Assembly: GCA_028824015.1 (NCBI GenBank)
Contig: JAPPFC010000004.1
Span: 1 to 64,000, forward strand
Direction of reading: 5' to 3'
Length of the DNA: 64,000 nt
Source of the DNA: a bacterium
Lineage (GTDB): Bacteria > Actinomycetota > Acidimicrobiia > Spongiisociales > ZC4RG35
Shown here: in pieces, positions 42,173-51,197 of the stretch
Numbering within the stretch: the stretch's first letter is position 1
Layout of the letters: each line of letters begins with the position of its first letter
Notes under the pieces: generated by a model
Told to the model about the DNA's origin: nothing
Databases searched by the model: none
Seen by the model: the letters and a program-made list of their open reading frames with translations, nothing else
Translations under genes and position numbers: made by a program

Positions 42173-44344
42173 TCATGATGCCGTGGCGTCCACGGGTCTC
42201 AGTCCCCGGAAAATGCCCTGGGGACGCAAGATGAGGGCTGCCACCAGGAAGACGAAGGAGGCCACCACCGCCAGGTTGGTGCCGATCCGGGGGATGTAGA
42301 TGGCCAGACCGGCTTCCACGATGCCCAGCACCATCGCTCCGCCCAAGGCTCCCCGTACCGAGCCGAGGCCGGCCATGGCGGTGATGGCGAAGGCCTTCAG
42401 GGTCAGCGGTGGCCCCTGGAAGGGCTGGATGGCGAGCACCGGGCTGATCAGGGCGCCGGCCAGGCCGGTGAGGCCGATGCAGATGGCGAAGGTCACCGCG
42501 TAGACCCGGGACACGTTGATGCCGACGATCCCGGCCGCCTCACGGTTCTGGGCCGCCGCCCTGATGCTCTTGCCGAGGCGGGTGTGCACGAGGAACAGCG
42601 TCAAGGCGGCCGCCACGGCCAGAGCCACGATCAGGATCCAGAATCTGGTGACCGGCACGGTGACTCCCTGGGTCAGTTCCCATACGCCGCCAACCGCGGT
42701 GTCGGTGCGGCGGAAGTCGGCGGAGAAGATGAGCTTCATGGCGTTCTGCAGCATGATCGCCACCCCGAACATCACTAGGAGAGAGACCAGGTGGGAGCGG
42801 TCGAGTATCGGGTTCACCACCAGGCGTTGCGTCGCGTAGCCCAGCGCCAGCATCACCACGAAGACCAAGGGCGCCGAGGCGAAGGGATCCACACCCCAGA
42901 CCTCGCCGGCCAGCCAAGCCAGGTAGGCGCCGATCATCACGAACTCTCCGTGGGCGAAATTGATCACACCCATGACTCCCCAGATGATGGAGAAGCCCAG
43001 CACCAGGATCGTGTACATGCCTCCCAGTGCGATGCCGTTGATCAGGGCCTGCGCCAGTTGGTCGATGCCGAAGGAACTGGCGCCGCGGCCGAAAGTCGCC
43101 GTGCCCGGAAGGGAGTATTCGGCCACCGCCGCGGCAGCCGGGGCCACCACCAGGATCCGGCCATCCTGTACCTGCACGGTCCCCATCGGCTTGGCGGTGT
43201 TGACGCCCCGGTCGTCGAAGGAGATGGGACCGTAGAAGGTGTCGGCCTGCAGGGAATACAGGGCTTCTCGCACAGTGTCCGTGTCGGTCGTCCCGGCCGC
43301 CTCGATCGCCAGGTGCAGAGCGAGGGCCGCCGCGGTGGCGCTGGCGGCCTGGTAGACGGGCGGTTCGCCCCACAGGTTCTCGTAATAGGCAGCGTACTGG
43401 GATGCGGTTCCGAAATAGGGGCCCTCGTAGGCCATGACCGGTTCCCACTGGGTGGGTCCCAGCACCCCGTACACGTCTTCGCCCAGTTCATCGACCAGCT
43501 TGGGATTGGAAGGGCCCACGGTGATCAGCATGCCCTCGGGCGCGAACCCCAGTTCTTTGGCGGAGTTCACGAACAGCACCGCGTCGTTGTAGTGCCCTCC
43601 GCCCACGAAGATGTCCGGCGCCAGGTCGCGAAACTTGGTCATGATGGCCGAGATGTCCTGGATGTCTTTCGGGTAGGTCTCCACCGCCAGCACCTCTATG
43701 CCGTTGTCTTCGAGGTGCCGGATGGCGCCGTTCGCCACCGAGGTGGGAAAGGAGGTGTCCTCATAGGCGATCACAGCACTGGTGGCTCCCTCGGCGGCCA
43801 GCAACTCGATGCCGGACTTGGTGTAGTCGCTGGCAATGGTGGCCACCAGGAAGAGGTTTCTGAAACCGCGCTCGAACATGGTGTCCGAGGTGCCGTTCCC
43901 CTCCACCATTATCACGTTGTTCGCCTCCGCTATGGCGCTGGCGCCGGTGGTGAGACCGCTCGAATAGGGGCCGAGCAGGAAGTCGACCCGATCCTCGTCG
44001 ATGAGCCTCTGCACCAGGTTGGCGGCGGTGTCGGCGTCGGATTCGTCGTCGTAATAGATTATTTCCGCCGCGTAGCGCGCCCCGTCGATCTCGATGCCCC
44101 CGTACTCCTCGTTCACCCACCTCACCCAGGTGTCGTATCCCTGCCGGGAGTCGCGGCCCTCCACCGCGAATTTGCCGGTCTCGCTCAGAGCGGCGCCGAT
44201 GCGCACCGTCCCTGCGAACCCGTCTCCGGGGCCCGTGGTGGGAGAACCGTCAGAGGCGGGGGATCCGTCCTGGCTCGCTCCTCCGCAACCTGACAGGGCC
44301 ACCAGCGCGGCAGCGGCTCCGAAAAGGCTGGTGAGTCGGCGCAT
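42173..44344 (-). CDS. Fused solute-binding lipoprotein and LivH permease
   Basis: 723 residues from ATG 44344, which places a normal lipoprotein signal first (lipobox LSGC, Cys20); a TTG 18 codons upstream is an alternative. Residues ~45-420 are a HAAT-type binding domain ('GAALSETGKFAVEGRDSRQG'). Residues ~432-723 are a LivH permease ('ALINGIALGGMYTILVLGFSII', 'INFAHGEFVMIGAYL', 'NREAAGIVGINVSRVYAVTF'). The frame runs through without stop, so receptor and permease are one polypeptide. The tethered binding domain would face outward, held by both the lipid and the first permease helix. Confidence 0.9.
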   Translation of the reverse strand: MRRLTSLFGAAAALVALSGCGGASQDGSPASDGSPTTGPGDGFAGTVRIGAALSETGKFAVEGRDSRQGYDTWVRWVNEEYGGIEIDGARYAAEIIYYDDESDADTAANLVQRLIDEDRVDFLLGPYSSGLTTGASAIAEANNVIMVEGNGTSDTMFERGFRNLFLVATIASDYTKSGIELLAAEGATSAVIAYEDTSFPTSVANGAIRHLEDNGIEVLAVETYPKDIQDISAIMTKFRDLAPDIFVGGGHYNDAVLFVNSAKELGFAPEGMLITVGPSNPKLVDELGEDVYGVLGPTQWEPVMAYEGPYFGTASQYAAYYENLWGEPPVYQAASATAAALALHLAIEAAGTTDTDTVREALYSLQADTFYGPISFDDRGVNTAKPMGTVQVQDGRILVVAPAAAAVAEYSLPGTATFGRGASSFGIDQLAQALINGIALGGMYTILVLGFSIIWGVMGVINFAHGEFVMIGAYLAWLAGEVWGVDPFASAPLVFVVMLALGYATQRLVVNPILDRSHLVSLLVMFGVAIMLQNAMKLIFSADFRRTDTAVGGVWELTQGVTVPVTRFWILIVALAVAAALTLFLVHTRLGKSIRAAAQNREAAGIVGINVSRVYAVTFAICIGLTGLAGALISPVLAIQPFQGPPLTLKAFAITAMAGLGSVRGALGGAMVLGIVEAGLAIYIPRIGTNLAVVASFVFLVAALILRPQGIFRGLRPVDATAS

Positions 44345-44502
44345 TCTGGGTCTGTTCTGTGGTGCTGGCAGTGGAGGCCTTCGAAGTCTGAGCAGCAATT
44401 TTACGGTTTGCTGCCCTTTAACTGGTTTGTTCCCGCATGGCCACCCGGATCGAGAATGACGCCGGTTGGTATGATGTTGGCCATTGCCCGGCGAGTGAGA
44501 CG

Positions 44503-46881
44503 ATGATGCGTGGGTTAGTCGCCGTCTTGGTGGTGGTGTCTATCACGGTTCCGTCTCTTGGCGACCAGGGGACTTCGGACGTCCCTGGTTTGGAGGCGGG
44601 GGATCACGGACCGGGGACTTCTTCTTACGCCGCGGTGCGGGGTGGTGGCGCGGTCGGCCTTCCCGGGGACGGCTCTCCGCCGCAGGTCTCCGAATTGCAG
44701 GCCACCGGCGTGGGGGACCGCTCTACAGGGTTTTCCGTGGTGTCCGCCGGCGCGGCTCATTCCTGCGGGTTGCGGACTGACGGGTCGTTGGTTTGCTGGG
44801 GCGCCAACCATTTCGGGCAGGCGTCGGCGCCCGAGGGCTCGTTCTCGGCGGTGTCTGCCGGCGGCGTGCACTCGTGTGGGGTGAGGACCGATGGATCGAT
44901 GGTTTGCTGGGGATTCAACGATGACTGGCGGGCGACTGCCCCGAGGGGTTCGTTTTCGGCGGTGTCTGCCGGCGTGCGCCATTCGTGCGGGTTGCGGACT
45001 GACGGGTCGTTGGTTTGCTGGGGCGCCAACCACTTCGGGCAGGTGTCAGCTCCGGGGGGTTCGTTTTCGGCGGTGTCCGCCGGCGGGGAGCATTCCTGCG
45101 GGTTGCGGACCGGTGGTTCGGTGGTGTGCTGGGGCAATGACGCTGATGGCAGGGCGAGTCCCCCCGGGGGTTCGTTTACGGCGGTGTCTGCCGGCGGGGC
45201 GCACTCGTGCGGGGTGAGGACCGATGCATCGGTGGTCTGCTGGGGCTCGAACACCGAGGGTCGAGCGAACGCTCCGGTGGGTTCGTTTTCCTCCGTGTCT
45301 GCCCGGTGGTGGCATTCGTGTGGGGTGGGGACCGATGGGTCGTTGGTTTGCTGGGGCAGCGACGCCTTCGGACAGTCAACCGCGCCGGCGGGTATGTTTT
45401 CGGCGGTGTCTGCCGGCCGGGAGCATTCCTGCGGGTTGCGGGCCGACGGGTCGGCGGTTTGCTGGGGCAATAACGCCCTTGGGCAGTCGACCGCCATGGT
45501 CGGTCCGTTCACGGGGGTGTCCGCCGGTTGGCGTTACTCATGCGGGTTGGAGGCGGATGGTTCGGTGGTGTGCTGGGGCATTGACGCTGAGGGGAGGGCT
45601 AGCCCGCCGGCTGGAACCCACATTGCGGTGTCGGCCGGCGCTTTTCACTCCTGCGCGGTCCGGGTGGACGGGATCGCGGTGTGCTGGGGCTCCGACGCCG
45701 ATGGTCGGGCGAACGCGCCCGGGGGTGTGTTCTCGGCGGTGTCCGCCGGCGGTGTGCACTCCTGCGGGTTGCGGACCGGGGGGACCGTGGAGTGCTGGCG
45801 CCGCAGCGGTTTGGCGCCGGGAGGTTCGTTCTCGGCGGTGTCGGCCGGCGTGGCGCATTCTTGCGGGTTGCGGACGGACGGCTCGGTTGAGTGCTGGGGT
45901 CACAACGCCTACCGGCAGTCCATCCCGCCGGAGGGTCGGTTCAAGGCGGTCTCCGCGGGCGGGGCCCATTCTTGCGGGTTGCGCGCCGACGGTTCGGTTG
46001 AGTGCTGGGGCGCCGACCACCTGGGGCAATCTGCGGCGCCGGAGGGTTCGTTCTCGGCGGTGTCGGCCGGTGGGGAGCATTCTTGCGGGTTGCGCACCGA
46101 TGGTTCGGTTGAGTGCTGGGGCGCCGACTCCGACGGCCAGTCCATGCCGCCGGGAGGCTCTTTCACTGCAATCTCGGCCGGCTTGGCCCATTCTTGCGGG
46201 TTGCGTACCGATGGTTCGGTCGAGTGTTGGGGGGACAACGCCGTGTTCATCCCGGCGGCCCGCCCGGAGGCTCCCGCATCGGTCGGGGGCGTGGCGGAAG
46301 GGTTCGCCGACGTCGCCGGAGGCCCACACCGCGATGACATCGACCGCATGGCCGTCCTGGGCATCACCCTCGGCTGCGCCGCGGGCGCCGAGTCCAGGTA
46401 CTGTCCAGACGGCCGTGTGACCCGGGCCCAGATGGCCGCATTTCTGCTACGCGCCATCGGACAGCCCGATCCCAGGCCCACCGGGGAGAACCCGTTCTCA
46501 GATGTCCCCGGCGGTGTGTGGTACACCGATTACGTTCTCCGGCTGGCCGAGATGGGGGTGGACACCGGCGAGAGCGGGGAGTGGCGCCCCCAAGCTCCCT
46601 TGACCCGGTTGGAGATGGCCCGATGGTTGACTCGGTTCTTCGACCACATCACCCCGGCCGCCGGCCCCCGGGGACTGTTCCGCGACGTGGCCCGGGAGGA
46701 TTGGCCGGCGGTGGAGGGCCTCTACCAACACGGAGTGACGGAGGGATGCTCCACGCGGCCGCTCCGGTACTGTCCCGATCGGTCGGTCAGCAGGGCGGAG
46801 ATGGCCTCGTTCATCATCCGGTCCCTCCCCGTAGACCCGCAGGGAGACAGCTTTTACCGCCCTCTCCGAGGTGGTTCATAG
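44503..46881 (+). CDS. Secreted RCC1-repeat protein with three C-terminal SLH domains
   Basis: 792 residues from ATG 44503 (GAGTGAG upstream), chosen because it begins a signal peptide (MMRGLVAVLVVVSITVPSL). Fourteen ~37-residue RCC1-like units (residues ~77-590) have consensus 'FSAVSAGxxHSCGLRTDGSVVCWG' with two conserved Cys each, suited to extracellular disulfides; unit 10 is shortened. Three S-layer homology domains follow ('FADVAGG', 'FSDVPGG', 'FRDVARED'). Likely a beta-propeller adhesin attached to cell wall. An earlier in-frame start would hide the signal peptide. Confidence 0.88.
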   Translation: MMRGLVAVLVVVSITVPSLGDQGTSDVPGLEAGDHGPGTSSYAAVRGGGAVGLPGDGSPPQVSELQATGVGDRSTGFSVVSAGAAHSCGLRTDGSLVCWGANHFGQASAPEGSFSAVSAGGVHSCGVRTDGSMVCWGFNDDWRATAPRGSFSAVSAGVRHSCGLRTDGSLVCWGANHFGQVSAPGGSFSAVSAGGEHSCGLRTGGSVVCWGNDADGRASPPGGSFTAVSAGGAHSCGVRTDASVVCWGSNTEGRANAPVGSFSSVSARWWHSCGVGTDGSLVCWGSDAFGQSTAPAGMFSAVSAGREHSCGLRADGSAVCWGNNALGQSTAMVGPFTGVSAGWRYSCGLEADGSVVCWGIDAEGRASPPAGTHIAVSAGAFHSCAVRVDGIAVCWGSDADGRANAPGGVFSAVSAGGVHSCGLRTGGTVECWRRSGLAPGGSFSAVSAGVAHSCGLRTDGSVECWGHNAYRQSIPPEGRFKAVSAGGAHSCGLRADGSVECWGADHLGQSAAPEGSFSAVSAGGEHSCGLRTDGSVECWGADSDGQSMPPGGSFTAISAGLAHSCGLRTDGSVECWGDNAVFIPAARPEAPASVGGVAEGFADVAGGPHRDDIDRMAVLGITLGCAAGAESRYCPDGRVTRAQMAAFLLRAIGQPDPRPTGENPFSDVPGGVWYTDYVLRLAEMGVDTGESGEWRPQAPLTRLEMARWLTRFFDHITPAAGPRGLFRDVAREDWPAVEGLYQHGVTEGCSTRPLRYCPDRSVSRAEMASFIIRSLPVDPQGDSFYRPLRGGS
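44731..46272 (+). repeat. Fourteen ~111-bp coding repeats (RCC1-like)
   Basis: In-frame units of 37 codons. Neighbouring units share long identical stretches such as TTCTCGGCGGTGTCTGCCGG, implying recent recombination. Unit 10 is four codons shorter. Confidence 0.9.
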
Positions 46882-47322
46882 TCCCTGCCTTATCCACACC
46901 CCCGGGGTAGGGGTTGAATAGGCTCTCCAGTTCGGACCCCCAATCCCAAACGCCCTGCACATCTGCCCGAAAGGGCCGGGTTTCGCGACCCGTCCAAAAT
47001 TTGGCCCTTTCGGGCCCACCCCCACCGCCGCCGTGCCGGGTTTGAACCGGGTGGGGGCAGGCTGACGCCTGCCGTCGTCACCCGGGCTGGAGAAGCCGTT
47101 ACCGGCATTGTTGAAGACGGTGCGGGTCCGGTGGAACCCTGCCGGACATGTGGCGCCGCCTGTGGTGATCCCGTCTCTGGGTGGAACCTTGTCCAGGGAC
47201 GGTGCTTTTCAATGAATACACCATGGGATGTGCCTGTGACAAAGCACTCGATTACTGCTGGAAGACTTGTCCAACCCGGGGAGGAGGGGCCTGAATCGAA
47301 GGGGAGGCTCAGGCTGGGGTGT
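46882..47322. other. Intergenic region between convergent genes
   Basis: About 440 bp. Apart from the inverted repeat at 46965-47015 and two loosely similar GGTGGAACC(C/T)TG stretches near 47130-47195, no gene or RNA is recognised. Confidence 0.45.
46965..47015. terminator. Long perfect inverted repeat between convergent genes
   Basis: GCCCGAAAGGGCC (46965-46977) is the perfect reverse complement of GGCCCTTTCGGGC (47003-47015). The 25-nt loop itself contains GGGTTTCGCGACCC. It lies between the RCC1 gene and the convergent carboxylase gene and may end transcription from either side. A T-tract is lacking. Confidence 0.5.
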
Positions 47323-48921
47323 TCACATCCGGAACACGCCGAAGGAACTGGTCCCCTCCACGGGACCCGAATGCACCGCCGACAGGGCGATACCCAGAAC
47401 GGTGCGGGTGTCCCGGGGATCGACCAACCCGTCGTCCCAGATTCGGGAGGTGGCGAAGTAGGCCAGTTCCTCGGCTGAGATCTGGTCCTCTATCTTGGCT
47501 CTGACGGTGGCGTCGAGTTCATCGTCGTAGGGCTCCCCGCGGCTCTCGGCGGCGGCCCGACGGATGATGGACATCACCCCGGCCAGTTGCTTGGGTCCCA
47601 TCACCGCGATCTTGTGGTTGGGCCACCCGAACATGAAGCGAGGGTTGTAGGCCCGTCCGGACATGCCGTAGTTGCCGGCCCCGTAGGAGACGCCCGCCAG
47701 GAGCGAGATGTGGGGGACCGTCGAATTGGCCACCGCGTTGATCATCTTGGCCCCGTCCTTGATGATTCCCCGCTGCTCGTAGTCGCGTCCCACCATGTAC
47801 CCGGTGGTGTTGTGGATGAAGATGATGGGAGTGTCATACCGGTTGCACAGCATGATGAACTCAGTGGCTTTGTGGGCCTCCTCGGAGAATAGGATTCCCT
47901 GCTGGTTGGCCACCACTCCTACTCCGAAGCCATGTACGGATCCCCATCCGGTCACCAGCGACGGGCCGTACAGCGTCTTGTACTCGTCGAAGAGGGATCC
48001 GTCCAGCACCCTTCCCAGCAGTTCCCGCATATCGAAGGGGATCCTCAGATCCTGAGGGATCAGTCCCAGGAGGTCCTCAGGATCGTGCTCGGGTTCGACG
48101 GCGGCCCGCGTAGGGCCGTATCCCTGCTTGCGCCAGTTCAGATGGGCCACGATCTCCCGACCGATCCGCAGGGCGTCCATCTCGTCGACCGCGAAATAGT
48201 CGGACAGTCCCGAAACCCGGGAGTGCATCTCGGCGCCGCCCAACTCCTCGTCGGTGGATTCCTCGCCGGTGGCCATCTTCACCAGGGGCGGGCCGCCCAG
48301 AAAGACCTTGGCCCGCTCCTTCACCATCACCGCGTAGTCGGCCATTCCCGGCAGGTAGGCGCCGCCGGCCGTGGAGTTCCCGAACACCAGCGCCACCGTG
48401 GGGATGCCCAGTTGAGAAAGCTGGGTCAGGTTGCGGAAGGTAGCCCCGGCCATAACGAACACCTCGGCCTGCTCGGGAAGGACGGCGCCGCCGGACTCCA
48501 CCAGGTTGATCAGGGGCAGTCGGTTGGCCCTGGCGATGTCCTGGGCCCGCAGGGCCTTGAGCGCTCCGATCCTGTGGATGGAGCCTGCCTGGCTGGTGGG
48601 GTCGTTGGCGGAGATGACGCACTCCACCCCCTCCACCACCCCGATCCCGGTGATGAGATTCCCGCCCAGGGTCCTCTCCGTCCCCCAGCATGCCAGGGTG
48701 GACAGTTCCAGGAAGGGGGAGTCCCGGTCCACCAGCAGTTCTATCCGCTGGCGGGCCAGGAGCTTTCCCCTTGACAGGTGGCGCCGCACGTATTTGGGCC
48801 CACCCCCCTCCCGGGCTCTGGCCATCAACTCCTCGAACCCCTCGAGCGTGGCGACCATGGACTCCCGGTTGGCCTGGAACTCAGGAGAAGACCTGTCGAT
48901 CTTGGTGGGCAGGAGGGGCAT
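47323..48921 (-). CDS. Acyl-CoA carboxylase carboxyltransferase (beta) subunit
   Basis: 532 residues of the biotin-dependent carboxyltransferase family. The N-half contains 'GGGPKYVRRHLSRGKLLARQRIELL' and the acyl-CoA oxyanion segment 'NSTAGGAYLPGM'. The C-half has 'YDTPIIFIHNTTGYMVGRDYEQRGIIKDGAKM' and 'VSYGAGNYGMSGRAYNPRFMF'. These features are closest to methylcrotonyl/geranyl-CoA carboxylase beta. No alpha (biotin) subunit is in the window. It is divergent from the crotonase gene (47 bp), which could share a leucine/isoprenoid or acyl-CoA catabolic role. Confidence 0.9.
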   Translation of the reverse strand: MPLLPTKIDRSSPEFQANRESMVATLEGFEELMARAREGGGPKYVRRHLSRGKLLARQRIELLVDRDSPFLELSTLACWGTERTLGGNLITGIGVVEGVECVISANDPTSQAGSIHRIGALKALRAQDIARANRLPLINLVESGGAVLPEQAEVFVMAGATFRNLTQLSQLGIPTVALVFGNSTAGGAYLPGMADYAVMVKERAKVFLGGPPLVKMATGEESTDEELGGAEMHSRVSGLSDYFAVDEMDALRIGREIVAHLNWRKQGYGPTRAAVEPEHDPEDLLGLIPQDLRIPFDMRELLGRVLDGSLFDEYKTLYGPSLVTGWGSVHGFGVGVVANQQGILFSEEAHKATEFIMLCNRYDTPIIFIHNTTGYMVGRDYEQRGIIKDGAKMINAVANSTVPHISLLAGVSYGAGNYGMSGRAYNPRFMFGWPNHKIAVMGPKQLAGVMSIIRRAAAESRGEPYDDELDATVRAKIEDQISAEELAYFATSRIWDDGLVDPRDTRTVLGIALSAVHSGPVEGTSSFGVFRM

Positions 48922-48968
48922 AGACGCTTGGAAGGCTACCGTCCGTCAATGCCGTATTCTCTGCGGGT

Positions 48969-49778
48969 GTGAGCTACCGACACATCCAGATCGAGACGGA
49001 GGGACACGTCGGGTGGCTGTGGCTCAACCGTCCCGACAAGATGAACGCCTTCTCTCCCGACCTGTGGGAGGACCTGCCCCGGGCGGCCGACGAGTTGGGC
49101 GACTGTCCCGAGGTGAGGGTGATAGTGGTGGCGGGCCGGGGTCGGGCGTTCACGGTCGGAATCGACCTGAGCATGCTTGGTGAACTGGCGCCCCGCGGGG
49201 AGTCGCCGGTGGCGGTCAGGAGGGCGCTGTATCACCGCGTCAAGGAACTCCAGCAGACCTTCACCGCCCTGGAGCGTTCCCCCGTTCCCGTGATCGCCGC
49301 GGTCCACGGGTGGTGTATCGGGGCGGGACTGGACCTCATCACCGCTTGCGACATCCGGCTGGCCGCTTCCGACGCGGTGTTCTCGGTCCGGGAGACCCGC
49401 ATGGCGATGGTGGCCGACATGGGTACCCTGGAGCGGCTTCCCAGGGTGGTGTCGGCCGGCCACGTGGCGGAATTGGTCTACACCGGAAAGGACATAGACG
49501 CGGCCCGGGCGGAGCAGATGGGGCTGGTCAATCAGGTCTACGCGGACCGCGAGGCGTTGATGGAGGGCGCCCGATCCTGGGCGAGCCAGATCGCCTCGAA
49601 CTCTCCTCTGGCGACCCAGGGCGCCAAGGCGGTGCTCTCTGCCGAGGAGGGACGGCCGGTAACGGAAGCCTTGGACTATGTGGCCCTCTGGAACGCCGCC
49701 TTCCTGGAGTCCAATGACCTGGCCGAAGCCATGGCCGCCTTCATGGAGCGACGGCCTCCCCGGTTCACCGGAGACTGA
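48969..49778 (+). CDS. Enoyl-CoA hydratase/dienoyl-CoA isomerase-like crotonase
   Basis: 269 residues with GTG start. Crotonase-fold oxyanion-hole loops are 'GRAFTVGIDL' and 'VHGWCIGAGLDLITACDIRLA'. The motif 'MAMVADMGTLERLPRVV' resembles ECH1-type delta3,5-delta2,4-dienoyl-CoA isomerases, where an Asp in the ADxGTLQRLP segment is catalytic. So an isomerase of unsaturated acyl-CoA is at least as likely as a hydratase. Divergent from the carboxylase beta gene; convergent with the exonuclease gene. Confidence 0.87.
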   Translation: MSYRHIQIETEGHVGWLWLNRPDKMNAFSPDLWEDLPRAADELGDCPEVRVIVVAGRGRAFTVGIDLSMLGELAPRGESPVAVRRALYHRVKELQQTFTALERSPVPVIAAVHGWCIGAGLDLITACDIRLAASDAVFSVRETRMAMVADMGTLERLPRVVSAGHVAELVYTGKDIDAARAEQMGLVNQVYADREALMEGARSWASQIASNSPLATQGAKAVLSAEEGRPVTEALDYVALWNAAFLESNDLAEAMAAFMERRPPRFTGD

Positions 49779-50654
49779 TCAGGCCGGGTCGGGGGCCCAG
49801 CGGTGCACCGCGGGGGGATTGCGGAACCCGAGTTCCGAGCAGAGCGCCTGGTACTCCACCCGATTGACGCCGCGCCAGCGGATTTCCTCCAGGGTCGCCG
49901 AGATGGGGGCGTCGCGTCTGAGGGTGGTCAACTCCCGGAACAGCAGGACGTCGTCCTGTCGCTCGCCCAGGTTCTTGGCCAATCGCGCCGCCCCTCTCAC
50001 CGTCACCTCCCAGTCCCGGGGATCGGGAGGGATGTACTCCAGGTGCTGGTAGTGCCCCAGCACGGTCGCCGATGACTTGGCGCCCCAACCGGGGATGCCG
50101 GGAATGCCGTCGGCGGCGTCTCCCACCAGGGCCAGGTAGTCGGGGATCGACTCCGGCGCCACCCCGAACTTGGCCCTCACTCCGTCCGCGTCGAGCATCT
50201 GGTTCTTGCGACGGTCGAAGGTGACAACCCGCCGCCCGGAGACGCACTGGGTCAGGTCCTTGTCGGGGCTGACCAGTATCACTCTCTCTGCCTCCGGGGA
50301 GAAGCGGTGGGCGCCGCTGGCCATGGCGTCGTCGGCTTCGAAGTCGGTCATTCCCCACACGGTGACTCCCAGGGCCCGGAAAGCCCGCTCCGCCAGGCCG
50401 AACTGGCCCATGAGGTCCTCGGGTACGCCTTCGCCGGTCTTGTAGCCGTGGTACATATGGTTGCGAAAGCTCTCGATCACGGTGTCGGTGGCCGCGGCGA
50501 TATGGGTCAGATCGGGATCCCGGAGGAGCGAGAGAGTGGTGTTCAACAATCCGTAGACGGCCCCCACCTGGCGGCCATCCGGCGACGTCCGGGAAGGAAA
50601 CCCGAAGTAGGCCCGGAAAAGTTCGTATGTACCATCCAGCAGATGCACGAACAT
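49779..50654 (-). CDS. 5'-3' exonuclease (PolI N-terminal-type FEN domain)
   Basis: About 291 residues from ATG 50654 (MFVHLLDGTYELFRAYFG); a further 12 codons upstream are possible but overlap the divergent gene. Metal-binding acidic residues are in 'DFEADDAMAS' and 'SPDKDLTQ', and the H3TH region is 'LVGDAADGIPGIPGWGAKSS'. It lacks a polymerase domain. Acts on 5' flaps or RNA-DNA junctions in replication and repair, as small stand-alone homologues of PolA do. Confidence 0.88.
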   Translation of the reverse strand: MFVHLLDGTYELFRAYFGFPSRTSPDGRQVGAVYGLLNTTLSLLRDPDLTHIAAATDTVIESFRNHMYHGYKTGEGVPEDLMGQFGLAERAFRALGVTVWGMTDFEADDAMASGAHRFSPEAERVILVSPDKDLTQCVSGRRVVTFDRRKNQMLDADGVRAKFGVAPESIPDYLALVGDAADGIPGIPGWGAKSSATVLGHYQHLEYIPPDPRDWEVTVRGAARLAKNLGERQDDVLLFRELTTLRRDAPISATLEEIRWRGVNRVEYQALCSELGFRNPPAVHRWAPDPA

Positions 50655-50666
50655 TCTGATGATGCT

Positions 50667-51179
50667 ATGACCGATCCCCGATGTGGTCAAGCCGGCTACG
50701 GAGAGGGCGAGGCTGACACGGTCGAGGGATCGGGCGCGGCAGGGTCCGACCCGGGAGACGGCGCGTTCGAGGGTGAGAACGGACCCGGCTGGCGGGAGGC
50801 GGGCGAAGAGTTGAATGATCTCCGGGACACCTTTCGCTCCAGCTACCAGGAGGGCGCCGCGGAGGGTCCTTCCCGGGAGGAAGTTATCAACGCCTTCCGC
50901 ACCTTGGGTGACGCCATCACCAACATCGCTTCAGGCGCCGGTAATACCCTGAAGGACCCCCAGGTAAAGCAGCAGGTCAAGAAGACCACTTCCTCCGCTG
51001 TCTCGGCGATCAGCGGGATCCTCCTGGAATGGAGCGCCGATTTGCGGACCCGCCTGCGGGAAAAGCAGGAGCGAGAGGCCCGGGAGGCCGGGGACCCCGA
51101 CCATGCCGGACCCGTCTCGTCGGAGACTGCCGCCGAGAGTTCGGATGGAGAGGTCGGCGGCGCCGACACCAGCGCCTGA
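50667..51179 (+). CDS. Helical acidic protein, unknown function
   Basis: 170 residues from ATG 50667, only 12 bp from the divergent exonuclease start. Predicted mostly alpha-helical: 'GEELNDLRDTFRSSYQEGAAEG', 'EEVINAFRTLGDAITNIAS', 'DPQVKQQVKKTTSSAVSAISGIL'. No signal peptide or transmembrane helix, and no catalytic motif. Similar small helical proteins occur in actinobacteria, but I do not assign a family. It precedes the rhodanese gene by 18 bp. Confidence 0.6.
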   Translation: MTDPRCGQAGYGEGEADTVEGSGAAGSDPGDGAFEGENGPGWREAGEELNDLRDTFRSSYQEGAAEGPSREEVINAFRTLGDAITNIASGAGNTLKDPQVKQQVKKTTSSAVSAISGILLEWSADLRTRLREKQEREAREAGDPDHAGPVSSETAAESSDGEVGGADTSA

Positions 51180-51197
51180 ACCCAAAGGGAGATCACT

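Noticed and set aside
44731-46272. Possible CRISPR-like or satellite array
   Set aside because: The regular 111-bp repeats are in-frame RCC1 units, with no unique spacers between identical repeats.
47131-47478. 115-codon plus-strand frame after the RCC1 gene
   Set aside because: Overlaps the carboxylase 3' end in antisense and shows no recognisable protein features.
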